The position numbers were made by a program, and so were the translations under genes. The notes below the pieces were generated by a model that was given only the letters and a program-made list of their open reading frames with translations, had not been told where the DNA came from and did not search any database. A DNA stretch of 13,668 nt from an uncultured Clostridia bacterium (GTDB lineage Bacteria > Bacillota > Clostridia > Oscillospirales > CAG-272), in the NCBI GenBank assembly GCA_937898155.1, contig CALEJO010000003.1, forward strand, positions 1 to 13,668, given 5' to 3'. Below, in pieces: positions 1 to 5,696 of the stretch (position 1 is its first letter; each line of letters opens with the position of its first letter).

Positions 1-574
1 GTTCTTGCCGCACGGCGTTTGCGTTGAGCTCGGTCAGCATCCGGTGGGATTTGGTGTGACTGCCGAAGCGGACAAGTCCGCTCGCTTCCATTTCGCGGAT
101 CTGCGTGCGCGTCAAATAACCTTCCGCGCCGATCGTATCGGAAATGAGAAAAACCGTCGCCTTGATGCCGTATTTTTTGAGGAGCGGAAACGCGTTCGTA
201 TAGACGGATTCATAGCCGTCGTCGAAGGTCAGCACGACGCATTTTTTGTCGCCGGCGGCTTCGAGCTCGTCGGCAAAAACGGAGACGGCGCCGCTCTTTT
301 CGATCGCTTGCAGCTGTGCCTCGAACGCGTCGGTCTTGATGAACAGATAGTCGTTGGGACCGTAAGCTTCATTGGCAACGAGGTGGTAAAGCAGAATTTT
401 CGTGTTCGGGGAATAGACGTAGACGGGCCGTTCTCGGCGGCTGAGCGAGACGAACCGGACCGCGGTGACGAGGATGAGCGCCGCCATCGCGCAAAGAAGC
501 AGCACGCGGAGGCGCTTGGCGCGCACAGACGGCGCGGCGACAGGCGTCTCGGACGTCAAAATCGTTTCGGGCAA
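1..574 (-). CDS. Membrane-anchored polysaccharide deacetylase (partial, C-terminus beyond window)
   Basis: The minus strand is open for 191 codons from a TTG start at 574 to the window edge. The start is set by AGGAGGT at 581-587, six bases upstream, and no ATG lies at the expected place. The protein begins with a short cytoplasmic tail, then one hydrophobic segment (about residues 23-43, RVLLLCAMAALILVTAVRF), so it is probably anchored outside the membrane. The NodB-type catalytic core follows: TFDDGYESVY (motif 1, the metal and catalytic Asp pair) and, near the edge, SHTKSHRML (motif 2, the H-x-x-x-H metal ligands). Family members remove acetyl groups from peptidoglycan or other surface glycans, and that role is inferred here. 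The rest of the catalytic domain is outside the window, so completeness cannot be judged. The gene is divergent from the SLH protein gene. Confidence 0.87.
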   Translation of the reverse strand, partial: MPETILTSETPVAAPSVRAKRLRVLLLCAMAALILVTAVRFVSLSRRERPVYVYSPNTKILLYHLVANEAYGPNDYLFIKTDAFEAQLQAIEKSGAVSVFADELEAAGDKKCVVLTFDDGYESVYTNAFPLLKKYGIKATVFLISDTIGAEGYLTRTQIREMEASGLVRFGSHTKSHRMLTELNANAVRQE

Positions 575-618
575 AAGCGCACCTCCTGTCTGCGATGAAA
601 ATCGCGGTGTTTTCTTCT

Positions 619-647
619 ATTTTACCGATTTTGCGCGGAATTGTCAA
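619..647 (-). promoter_or_regulatory. Sigma-A type promoter of the polysaccharide deacetylase gene
   Basis: Read on the minus strand, a perfect -35 TTGACA (647-642) is followed by a 17-base spacer and a -10 TAAAAT (624-619). It lies about 45 bases upstream of the TTG start at 574. The spacer contains one copy of a 12-base direct repeat that recurs at 682-693. Confidence 0.8.
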
Positions 648-652
648 CGGGT

Positions 653-682
653 GCGACAAAAAACATCCGTTTTCTGTATAGT
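653..682 (+). promoter_or_regulatory. Possible promoter of the SLH/cadherin-like protein gene
   Basis: A weak -35 candidate GCGACA (653-658) is followed by an 18-base spacer and TATAGT (677-682). It is the best plus-strand candidate in the 168-base divergent intergenic region and lies about 60 bases before the ATG at 743. The -35 match is only four of six. Confidence 0.35.
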
Positions 683-742
683 TTTGCGCGGAAGGGACAC
701 AATAGAAGCATCTCTCGGAAAGGATGGGATCGGTAAAACAGG

Positions 743-1981
743 ATGAAAAAACAAGTGATTTTGGGACTGGTGATCGGTCTTTTGGTTTGCACGGCGGTTT
801 CGGTGAGCGCGGAGGGTGCGCTGTCGCCGGCGATCCGCGTGATGCAGACGGACGCGGCGGTGCAAAAGACGGGCGTCGGGCGCAACAGCGTGAGCTTTTG
901 CGAGGAAGATTTTGCCGCGGTGCTCGGCGAAAACGGCGCGGCGATCCGCGTGACGTCGCTTCCCGCGGTGGCGGCGGGCGTTTTGAAGCTTGGCGCGGTC
1001 GGCGTCGTGCCCGGTCAATGGATCGCGCGGGAGGCGCTTTCCGCGCTCCGCTTCGTGCCGTCGGGCGAGGAAAAGACGGCGCAGTTTTCCTTTGCGCCGG
1101 ATGGCGGCTATTATGACGAGCCGTTCGTTTGCACGGTATCGCTTTTGGATGCGTTGAATTTCGCGCCGACGGCGAAAGACGTGTCGCTCTCGGCGATGAA
1201 TGGTGTTTCGGCGTTCGGCACGCTTGCGGCGACGGACCCGGACGGCGACGCCATGACGTTCCGCGTGCTGACCGCGCCGAAAAAGGGAAGCGTCAAGCTG
1301 ACAGACGCGGCGAGCGGCACGTTCCGCTATACGGCGGACGCGGACGCGCACGGCAAAGACGTGTTCACCTACGCGGCGGTCGATTGCTACGGCAACGTAT
1401 CGGCGACGGCGACGGTGCGGGTGGATACGGAGGAAAACGGCGCGGGCTTTCTTTACGCCGATCTCGGACAGAGTGCATGGCAGGCGCCCGCGGTCGCGCT
1501 CGCGGCAGACGGCATTCTCGTCGGCGAAACGATTGGGAGCGAGCATTTCTTTTATCCCGAAAAGGCAGTATCGCGCGGCGAATTTCTCATGATGGCGATG
1601 AAAGCGGCGGGGATCGCGCCCGTGACGGGGGCGGAGTCATCGTTCGCCGATCGGGCGGAATTTTCGGCGACGGAAAAGCGCTATATCGAGACGGCGGAGG
1701 CGCTCGGCTATGTGGTCGGCATGGAAACGGAGCGGGGCAGATGCTTCTGCCCGTCGAGAACGATCACAGCGTCGCAGGCGGCGACGATCCTCGGCAGGAT
1801 CTCCGAGAAAAGCGCCGCGTTTGCGGACGCGTGTCTCGTTTCCGCAACGGACGAGGCGGAGATTTCGGACGAGGCGTATGCGCTGATGGCGGCGGCGGGG
1901 ATCGCACTCCCGACCGACCGAAGCACGCCGCTTTCGCGTGCGGACGCCGCAAAATTGCTTGTCTCCGTGCGAAAGGACTGA
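743..1981 (+). CDS. Secreted S-layer-type protein with cadherin-like and SLH domains
   Basis: The 412-residue protein opens with a Sec signal peptide (MKKQVILGLVIGLLVCTAVSVSAEG; cleavage probably after the Ala near residue 24). Residues of about 25-138 look like a degenerate Ig or cadherin-like domain. Residues of about 139-228 are a clear bacterial cadherin-like (VCBS/Big) domain, with NFAPTAKD at its start, TDPDGDAMTFRV in the middle and HGKDVFTYAAVD near its end. The C-terminus carries SLH repeats: about 233-290 (YADLGQSAWQAPAV...FFYPEKAVSRGEF), about 299-353, and a shortened third at about 373-412. SLH domains bind pyruvylated secondary cell-wall polymers, so the protein is probably non-covalently wall-attached. 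The ATG at 743 is chosen because it gives the signal peptide; its ribosome-binding site is poor (AAAGGA at 719-724 is rather far upstream). A terminator follows. Confidence 0.82.
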   Translation: MKKQVILGLVIGLLVCTAVSVSAEGALSPAIRVMQTDAAVQKTGVGRNSVSFCEEDFAAVLGENGAAIRVTSLPAVAAGVLKLGAVGVVPGQWIAREALSALRFVPSGEEKTAQFSFAPDGGYYDEPFVCTVSLLDALNFAPTAKDVSLSAMNGVSAFGTLAATDPDGDAMTFRVLTAPKKGSVKLTDAASGTFRYTADADAHGKDVFTYAAVDCYGNVSATATVRVDTEENGAGFLYADLGQSAWQAPAVALAADGILVGETIGSEHFFYPEKAVSRGEFLMMAMKAAGIAPVTGAESSFADRAEFSATEKRYIETAEALGYVVGMETERGRCFCPSRTITASQAATILGRISEKSAAFADACLVSATDEAEISDEAYALMAAAGIALPTDRSTPLSRADAAKLLVSVRKD

Positions 1982-1985
1982 TGGG

Positions 1986-2020
1986 AAAAAGGGTTCCGAA
2001 AGGAATCCTTTTTCGTTTTT
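1986..2020 (+). terminator. Rho-independent terminator after the SLH protein gene
   Basis: AAAAAGGGTTCC (1986-1997), a GAAA loop and GGAATCCTTTTT (2002-2013) form a 12-bp perfect stem. It is followed by CG and a T tract, and begins four bases after the stop codon at 1981. Confidence 0.85.
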
Positions 2021-2023
2021 GTC

Positions 2024-2052
2024 TTGACAAACAGAAAAAACCTGTGTATAAT
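2024..2052 (+). promoter_or_regulatory. Consensus promoter of tRNA-Gln
   Basis: TTGACA (2024-2029), a 17-base spacer and TATAAT (2047-2052) give a perfect sigma-A consensus. The mature tRNA begins 16 bases after the -10, as expected for a stable RNA promoter. The -35 sits directly after the T tract of the previous terminator. Confidence 0.93.
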
Positions 2053-2067
2053 GAAAAAACAAAATCA

Positions 2068-2145
2068 TGGGATATAGCCAAGATGGTTAAGGCACAAGAC
2101 TTTGACTCTTGCATTTCGCTGGTTCGAGTCCAGCTATCCCAGCCA
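2068..2145 (+). tRNA. tRNA-Gln (anticodon TTG)
   Basis: The acceptor stem TGGGATA (2068-2074) pairs with TATCCCA (2135-2141), followed by discriminator G and an encoded CCA (2143-2145). The D arm begins GCCAAG and ends AAGGC. The anticodon stem CAAGA/TCTTG (2095-2099/2107-2111) encloses the loop CTTTGAC, with anticodon TTG at 2102-2104. The T arm is CTGG-TTCGAGT-CCAG. The sequence closely resembles Bacillota glutamine tRNAs that read CAA. It is a lone tRNA gene with its own promoter and terminator. Confidence 0.96.
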
Positions 2146-2153
2146 ACAAAAAC

Positions 2154-2188
2154 CGCACTTTTGTCTACCAAGACAAAGTGCGTTTTTT
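2154..2188 (+). terminator. Terminator of tRNA-Gln
   Basis: CGCACTTTTGTCT and AGACAAAGTGCG form a stem (one bulged T) closed by an ACCA-type loop and followed by six T (2183-2188). The central TTTGTCTACCAAGACAAA (2160-2177) is almost identical to the core of the terminator at 3102-3135. Confidence 0.9.
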
Positions 2189-2360
2189 GAATGAAGTCGC
2201 CCACAAGTGGGCTAATGAAGGAATGAAGACGCTTCGCTAATGAAGAAATGGAAATGAGAGAACGGGAGAAATGAGGGCGACTTCGCTTCATTAGTGAGCA
2301 AAGCGAACAACTTCATGGCACGAAGTGCCGCTTCATGTTTGCGAAGCAAACGCTTCATTC
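2189..2360. repeat. 172-bp array of small hairpins separated by AATGAAG words, arranged as an inverted repeat
   Basis: The stretch starts with GAATGAAG (2189-2196) and ends with its complement CTTCATTC (2353-2360). The left half carries AATGAAG or TAATGAAG several times; the right half carries the complement CTTCATT/CTTCATG four times. Between these words sit short palindromes such as GCCCACAAGTGGGC (2199-2212), GGCACGAAGTGCC and GTTTGCGAAGCAAAC. A purine-rich, hairpin-free centre (about 2245-2275) separates the halves. No convincing reading frame covers it. It could be a MITE-like or REP-like non-coding repeat; its identity is unknown. Confidence 0.6.
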
Positions 2361-2406
2361 CTTTTTGGCAGCAGTCAGAAGTCGAGGGTGTTTTTGCGTG
2401 CATCGG

Positions 2407-2435
2407 TTGAAAAGATCAGGGAAATATGTTATAAT
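2407..2435 (+). promoter_or_regulatory. Candidate distal promoter of the XRE regulator gene
   Basis: TTGAAA (2407-2412), a 17-base spacer and a perfect TATAAT (2430-2435) make a strong sigma-A promoter. The predicted start near 2442 falls on an inverted repeat, ACAAAT-CAGA-ATTTGT (2443-2458), a plausible operator. It would give a leader of about 135 bases before the ATG at 2578. I found no convincing coding sequence in the region 2361-2577. Confidence 0.7.
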
Positions 2436-2480
2436 GAACTCGACAAATCAGAATTTGTTGCTCAAAAGAGAAAAACGCTG

Positions 2481-2522
2481 AATGTAAACTCATGTTGCGG
2501 AAATGTAAAGTTGATGCGGTGG
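2481..2522 (+). promoter_or_regulatory. Direct repeat AATGTAAA with 21-bp period upstream of the XRE gene (candidate operator)
   Basis: AATGTAAACTCATG starts at 2481 and AATGTAAAGTTGATG starts at 2502, exactly 21 bp (two helical turns) apart. A second TATAAT occurs at 2543-2548 with only a poor -35 at the right distance (TGGAGT, 2520-2525), an arrangement often seen at activator-dependent promoters. The bound protein is unknown. Confidence 0.4.
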
Positions 2523-2577
2523 AGTTTTTGGCTATGCCTGAGTATAATGAAATCATCTGATTCACGGAGGTTTTAAC

Positions 2578-3021
2578 ATGAAAATGGAAGAAAAGATAAC
2601 GATGCTCAGGAAAAAGCATGGATGGTCACAGGAAGACTTGGCTGAAAAGATGAATGTATCCAGGCAAGCAATCAGCCGTTGGGAAAATGGAACGGCTCTG
2701 CCTGACGCACAAAATGTTCTGCAACTTAGTAAACTTTTCCAGGTTACCACAGACTACTTGCTCAATGATGATTATGAGAGTGACGGAGATATTCCTGTCG
2801 TTCAAAAGGTAAAACAGGAAACAGACGATTTGATTGTTAATAAGAAAAAGCTTCATCTGATTGCTGCGGTCAGCTTTACGATAGCGACATTCTGTTCGTT
2901 GGCGGGAATAATAACCAGCGCAAACGGCACACAGCTTGGCATATCCTGCTTTTCACTTGCGCTTTGTGCTGCGAATGCCGCTGCACAGTATGTCTTGTAT
3001 TCCAAGAAACCAAAGGGATGA
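2578..3021 (+). CDS. XRE-family transcriptional regulator with C-terminal membrane segments
   Basis: The 147-residue protein has an N-terminal Cro/C1-type helix-turn-helix (about residues 5-62). The signature is SQEDLAEKMNVSRQAISRWENG, and FQVTTDYLLNDD follows. The tail (about 94-143) has two hydrophobic helices, LHLIAAVSFTIATFCSLAGI and LGISCFSLALCAANAAAQYV, so it is probably membrane-anchored. The start at 2578 follows GGAGGT (2566-2571) with ideal spacing. Compared with its neighbours the gene is AT-rich, suggesting transfer. In related genomes such one-component regulators often sit beside transporter genes, but no target gene is adjacent here. It may act on its own upstream repeats or elsewhere. 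Ligand and targets cannot be read from the sequence. Confidence 0.87.
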   Translation: MKMEEKITMLRKKHGWSQEDLAEKMNVSRQAISRWENGTALPDAQNVLQLSKLFQVTTDYLLNDDYESDGDIPVVQKVKQETDDLIVNKKKLHLIAAVSFTIATFCSLAGIITSANGTQLGISCFSLALCAANAAAQYVLYSKKPKG

Positions 3022-3101
3022 GACCGTGCCAAATCCCAATTTGTCGGGCAGAGGATGCAACAGGAAAAACGACGTTTGATTGCATTGATACAGGTAAAAA
3101 A

Positions 3102-3135
3102 CCTCATTTGTCCACCAAGACAAATGAGGTTTTTT
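3102..3135 (+). terminator. Terminator downstream of the XRE gene
   Basis: CCTCATTTGTC (3102-3112), loop CACCAA and GACAAATGAGG (3119-3129) form an 11-bp perfect stem followed by six T. The 80 bases between the XRE stop codon and the stem hold nothing I recognise. The core at 3107-3124 matches the tRNA-Gln terminator core in 17 of 18 bases. Confidence 0.9.
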
Positions 3136-3190
3136 GCAACGAATTTTGCCCCGCGGGCAAGTGATAGGGGGTTCCCGTGGCAAATGTCCC

Positions 3191-3219
3191 TTTACAAAGC
3201 ATCGGTCTTATGGTATACT
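3191..3219 (+). promoter_or_regulatory. Promoter of the acetyltransferase region
   Basis: TTTACA (3191-3196), a 17-base spacer and TATACT (3214-3219) form a good sigma-A promoter. It lies 19 bases before the first recognisable codon of the GNAT pseudogene and has no terminator between it and the intact GNAT gene. It may now serve the intact gene at 3691. Confidence 0.75.
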
Positions 3220-3237
3220 GTTCTCGGTCAGCCATGA

Positions 3238-3642
3238 CTTGCGGCGGAGCTTGATCACAAGGTGGTCGGACACTTTCTGTTTTCTCGTTTTCCGCTGTCG
3301 CCCACGTGCGCGGGCGGATAGGATGACGGCGGAACGTCCGAGATCGTGATGCCGGCGCCAGTATCCGTTCACGCGGATTATTTCCGCCAGGGGATCGGAA
3401 GCACGATGATCCGAATGGGCATAGAAAAGGTAAAGGAAAAGGGCTATAAAGGCATCACCGCCGAAGGAATTTTCAAGTTTTAGAATAAGGTGGGATTCAA
3501 AACGTCCGCCGAGTTCGGCATTTTCCCGACAAGCGGCTTTCCGATGCAGGAGCCGCGGTGTATGATGTGTCAGGAAACGCACAAGGGATCGCTGGACGGC
3601 ATCCACGGATACATCGTTTACGATATGTATTTCAACGCGTAA
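3238..3642 (+). pseudogene. Decayed GNAT N-acetyltransferase (YhbS-like), N-terminally truncated with two in-frame stops
   Basis: One frame reads LDHKVVGHFLFSR, then a TAG at 3319-3321, then GGTSEIV...VSVHADYFRQGIGSTMI, then a TAG at 3481-3483, then NKVGFKTSAEFGIFP and a tail ending IHGYIVYDMYFNA at the TAA 3640-3642. The acetyl-CoA loop (Q/R-x-x-G-x-G as RQGIGS) and the KVGF motif mark a GNAT enzyme. The second stop sits where relatives have Tyr before NKVGF, consistent with a single-base nonsense change. About the first 40 residues expected for the family are absent, and an in-frame TGA at 3235-3237 precedes the homology. The reading frame is otherwise unbroken over about 400 bases, so decay looks recent. 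Confidence 0.82.
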
Positions 3643-3690
3643 GCCGAAGCCCGATGCGTTCAGCCGATGTCGGCGGAAAGGAAACAAAAC

Positions 3691-4149
3691 ATGATCGAAA
3701 CCGATCGTTTGCGCCTCTTTGCGGCTTCCCGCGAGGAAATGGAGCGGTTTATTGCCGCGCAGACCGAGGACGTCTTGAAAGCCGCTTATTCGGAAATGTT
3801 TGCCGGATGCCTGGCACACCCGGATCGGTGGGAATGGTATGCCATCTGGATGATCGAACGGAAAGACGGCACGCACATCGGAGAGCTATGCTTCAAAGGG
3901 CTTTCCGAAGACGGAACCGCGGAAATCGGGTATGGGATCGCGGAGGAGCATCAGGGACGCGGCTATGCGACGGAAGCGGTATCCGCGGCGGCAGACTGGG
4001 CGCTTGGACAGCCCGGCGTGATCGGCATTACGGCGGAGGTGGAAGCGTCCAACGCGGCTTCGCGAAGAGTTTTGGAAAAGGCGGGCTTTTTGCCGACCGG
4101 CGAAACGGGAGAAGAAGGACTGCTGTTTTTTCGCGGAAAAACGAGATGA
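3691..4149 (+). CDS. GNAT family N-acetyltransferase (RimJ/RimL-like)
   Basis: The 152-residue protein starts IETDRLRLFAAS, typical of the Acetyltransf_3 (RimJ/RimL) branch. It has the acetyl-CoA-binding loop EEHQGRGYATEA (about residues 85-96) and the C-terminal motif NAASRRVLEKAGF. Such enzymes transfer an acetyl group from acetyl-CoA to an amine on a protein, small molecule or antibiotic; the substrate here is unknown. ATG 3691 is preferred over the in-frame ATG at 3667 because GGAAAGGAA lies just upstream and the family usually starts at this point. It follows the GNAT pseudogene by 48 bases and is probably read from the promoter at 3191. It is not a close copy of the pseudogene. Confidence 0.88.
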   Translation: MIETDRLRLFAASREEMERFIAAQTEDVLKAAYSEMFAGCLAHPDRWEWYAIWMIERKDGTHIGELCFKGLSEDGTAEIGYGIAEEHQGRGYATEAVSAAADWALGQPGVIGITAEVEASNAASRRVLEKAGFLPTGETGEEGLLFFRGKTR

Positions 4150-4212
4150 GCGACGGCTCTGCGACAGAATCCCTTGATTTCCAAAAGAACAAAAAGCAAA
4201 AAGGAGGAACTT

Positions 4213-4791
4213 ATGATGAAACAAAAATTGCTTAAAATCGTCCCCTTGCTTCTGGCGGCGTGTTGCCTCGTTCTGCTCGCGGCGTGCGGGAGCGAAACGC
4301 CGGCGGAGACCACGGTGCAAGCGCCCTCTTTGACGACATCCGCCGAGGCGGGAAAGACGGAAACGACCGCCGCTTCCGCGACGACAGAGGAAACGACCTC
4401 CGTTTCTTCCGATCCCGCGGGCAGCGTGATCGCCAAGCTTACCGGCGCGGCAGACGACGTCGGCATTTATGCAATCGTGATCACGCTGAGCGAGAACATC
4501 GCCGAGAAAGGAACGGTCGAGATGATCTATCACGGCGCGAAAGGCACGCCTCAGGAAACGTCGATCGTCAATACGTTCCGCATCGAATACGAAAAAGAAG
4601 CCGCCGGCACGTTCGAGATCAGGACGTTTTTCGACGGCGAGGTGTATCAGAATCAGCACCACGCCGACAAGGTGAAGGTCAACAACACGTTCAGCGCGAC
4701 GCTTCGTGCCGGCGACGTGGTTATCACGTATACGCCGGACGGCGGAGAGCCGACGGAGATTTATCGCGCGACCGCGGAGCAGTTCCGCTGA
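4213..4791 (+). CDS. Putative lipoprotein of unknown function, Thr-rich linker
   Basis: The 192-residue product has a lipoprotein signal peptide with lipobox LAAC and lipidated Cys25. A Thr/Glu/Ala-rich linker follows (about residues 27-72), then a compact domain of about 120 residues. That domain contains IVITLSENIAEKGTVEMIYHG and ends with DVVITYTPDGGEPTEIYRAT; I do not recognise it, but the alternating pattern suggests a beta-rich fold. ATG 4213 is chosen because AAGGAGGAA (4201-4209) sits immediately upstream; a second ATG follows at once. The leader CGSETPAETT closely resembles those of the lipoproteins at 9292 and 11242. It lies 63 bases after the GNAT gene without a terminator and is followed by one. 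Confidence 0.8.
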   Translation: MMKQKLLKIVPLLLAACCLVLLAACGSETPAETTVQAPSLTTSAEAGKTETTAASATTEETTSVSSDPAGSVIAKLTGAADDVGIYAIVITLSENIAEKGTVEMIYHGAKGTPQETSIVNTFRIEYEKEAAGTFEIRTFFDGEVYQNQHHADKVKVNNTFSATLRAGDVVITYTPDGGEPTEIYRATAEQFR

Positions 4792-4882
4792 GCGGGCAAG
4801 ATGGAACGGCAGGCGGCTCCTTTCGCGTCGGCGGATTTCAAGCCCCTCCGATCCATAAAACTCCGTGATCCGTTCCGACAGG

Positions 4883-4924
4883 AAAGTCCCCGGCGACCGA
4901 AGGCGGTCAGACCGGGGGCTTTTT
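4883..4924 (+). terminator. Terminator after the lipoprotein gene
   Basis: AAAGTCCCCGG (4883-4893) pairs with CCGGGGGCTTT (4912-4922) with one T-G wobble. The interior can form a second small stem (ACCG/CGGT), and the T tract runs 4920-4924. It separates the lipoprotein from the trmK promoter. Confidence 0.85.
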
Positions 4925-4947
4925 GCGTTCATTCCCAGACAAAAACA

Positions 4948-4976
4948 TTGACAGGAGAGCGGGAATGCGCTATAAT
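4948..4976 (+). promoter_or_regulatory. Consensus promoter of the trmK operon
   Basis: TTGACA (4948-4953), a 17-base spacer and TATAAT (4971-4976) match the sigma-A consensus perfectly. Transcription would begin near 4983, which excludes the upstream in-frame ATG at 4989 as a well-led start and supports 5007 for trmK. Confidence 0.92.
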
Positions 4977-5006
4977 TAATTTGAAGAAATGCGAACGGAG
5001 GCGGCG

Positions 5007-5687
5007 ATGAAACTCGATGCGAGACTGGCGGCGGTTGCCGCCTGCGTGCGGGACGGGGCGTTTTTGGCGGACGTCGGCACGGATCACGCCTATCTGCCGA
5101 TCGCGCTGACGGAGGCGGGACGCCTTTCCGGCGCGGTGGCGTCGGACGTGCGGCGCGGACCGATCGCGAGTGCGGAGAAAAACATTCGCGCGGCGGGACT
5201 CGCGGGGCGGATCGAAACGCGCCTTTGCGACGGGCTCGACGGCATGGAAGCGCTTCCGCTCACCGACATCGTGATCGCCGGCATGGGCGGGCAAATGATC
5301 GCGTCGATCCTCGAACGCGCAGCGTTCGTGAGAGAAAAAAAGACCTATCTCGTGCTGCAACCGATGCAAAACGTCGTCGAACTGCGCGAATATCTTTCGC
5401 ACGGATACGACATTTTGCGCGAAACGCTCGTGCGGGAGGGCGACAAGCTCTATCAAATTCTGTGCGTCCGATACGACGGATGCGAGCATCCGCTGACGCC
5501 GCTGACGGCGGCGCTCGGCGCGTATCTGATCGAGCATAAAACGGAAATGCAAAACGATTTCACCTTGCTTTGCCGGCGCAAGCTCGCGGTGCTGGACGAA
5601 CGCATCCGCGGACTGACGGGCGGCGGGCGTGACGCTTCGGCGGAGCGGGAACTCCGCGACGCGATCGCGGCGGAACTGGATTTTTAG
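5007..5687 (+). CDS. trmK: tRNA (adenine(22)-N1)-methyltransferase TrmK
   Basis: The 226-residue cytoplasmic enzyme is expected to methylate N1 of A22 in the D loop of bacterial tRNAs, using S-adenosylmethionine. The Rossmann SAM motif is LADVGTDHAYLPIAL (Asp22, Gly24, Asp26, His27). ASDVRRGPIASAEKNI, the signature VIAGMGGQMI (about residues 89-98) and VLQPMQN follow, all diagnostic of the TrmK (COG2384) family. ATG 5007 follows GGAGG at 4997-5001; the in-frame ATG at 4989 would leave almost no leader. It is the first gene of a five-gene run. The next gene, a Nif3-family protein, is a common neighbour of trmK in Bacillota, which supports both calls. Confidence 0.92.
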   Translation: MKLDARLAAVAACVRDGAFLADVGTDHAYLPIALTEAGRLSGAVASDVRRGPIASAEKNIRAAGLAGRIETRLCDGLDGMEALPLTDIVIAGMGGQMIASILERAAFVREKKTYLVLQPMQNVVELREYLSHGYDILRETLVREGDKLYQILCVRYDGCEHPLTPLTAALGAYLIEHKTEMQNDFTLLCRRKLAVLDERIRGLTGGGRDASAERELRDAIAAELDF

Positions 5688-5696
5688 GAGGAACGT

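Noticed and set aside
5..598. A 197-codon plus-strand open frame
   Set aside because: The minus strand here encodes the polysaccharide deacetylase with a promoter, ribosome-binding site and catalytic motifs. The plus frame has no recognisable domain.
1129..2190. A 353-codon plus-strand frame overlapping the SLH protein and running through tRNA-Gln
   Set aside because: It is an out-of-frame reading of the SLH gene, rich in Arg and Gly, that continues through a terminator and a tRNA.
2189..2360. CRISPR array interpretation of the hairpin region
   Set aside because: The repeated word is only 7-8 bases, spacers are palindromic and irregular, the orientation inverts midway, and no cas gene is present.
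2325..2576. An 83-codon plus-strand frame upstream of the XRE gene
   Set aside because: It spans the hairpin array end and both candidate promoters, has no ribosome-binding site and resembles no protein I know.
2068..3135. Integrative element at tRNA-Gln
   Set aside because: No integrase gene is present and no duplicate of the tRNA 3' end was found. Only the terminator cores repeat, so the island origin is left as a finding rather than called a mobile element.
2964..3164. A 66-codon Cys-containing frame covering the XRE gene end and its terminator
   Set aside because: It reads through a strong terminator hairpin, overlaps the XRE gene out of frame and has no ribosome-binding site.
3145..3184. 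Small inverted repeat TTTGCC...GGCAAA before the acetyltransferase promoter
   Set aside because: The outer stem is only six bases with irregular inner pairing and no T tract, which is too weak to call as a terminator or riboswitch.
3208..3876. A 222-codon minus-strand frame across the GNAT pseudogene
   Set aside because: The plus strand shows GNAT homology in one frame across the region; the minus product has no domain and is antisense to it.
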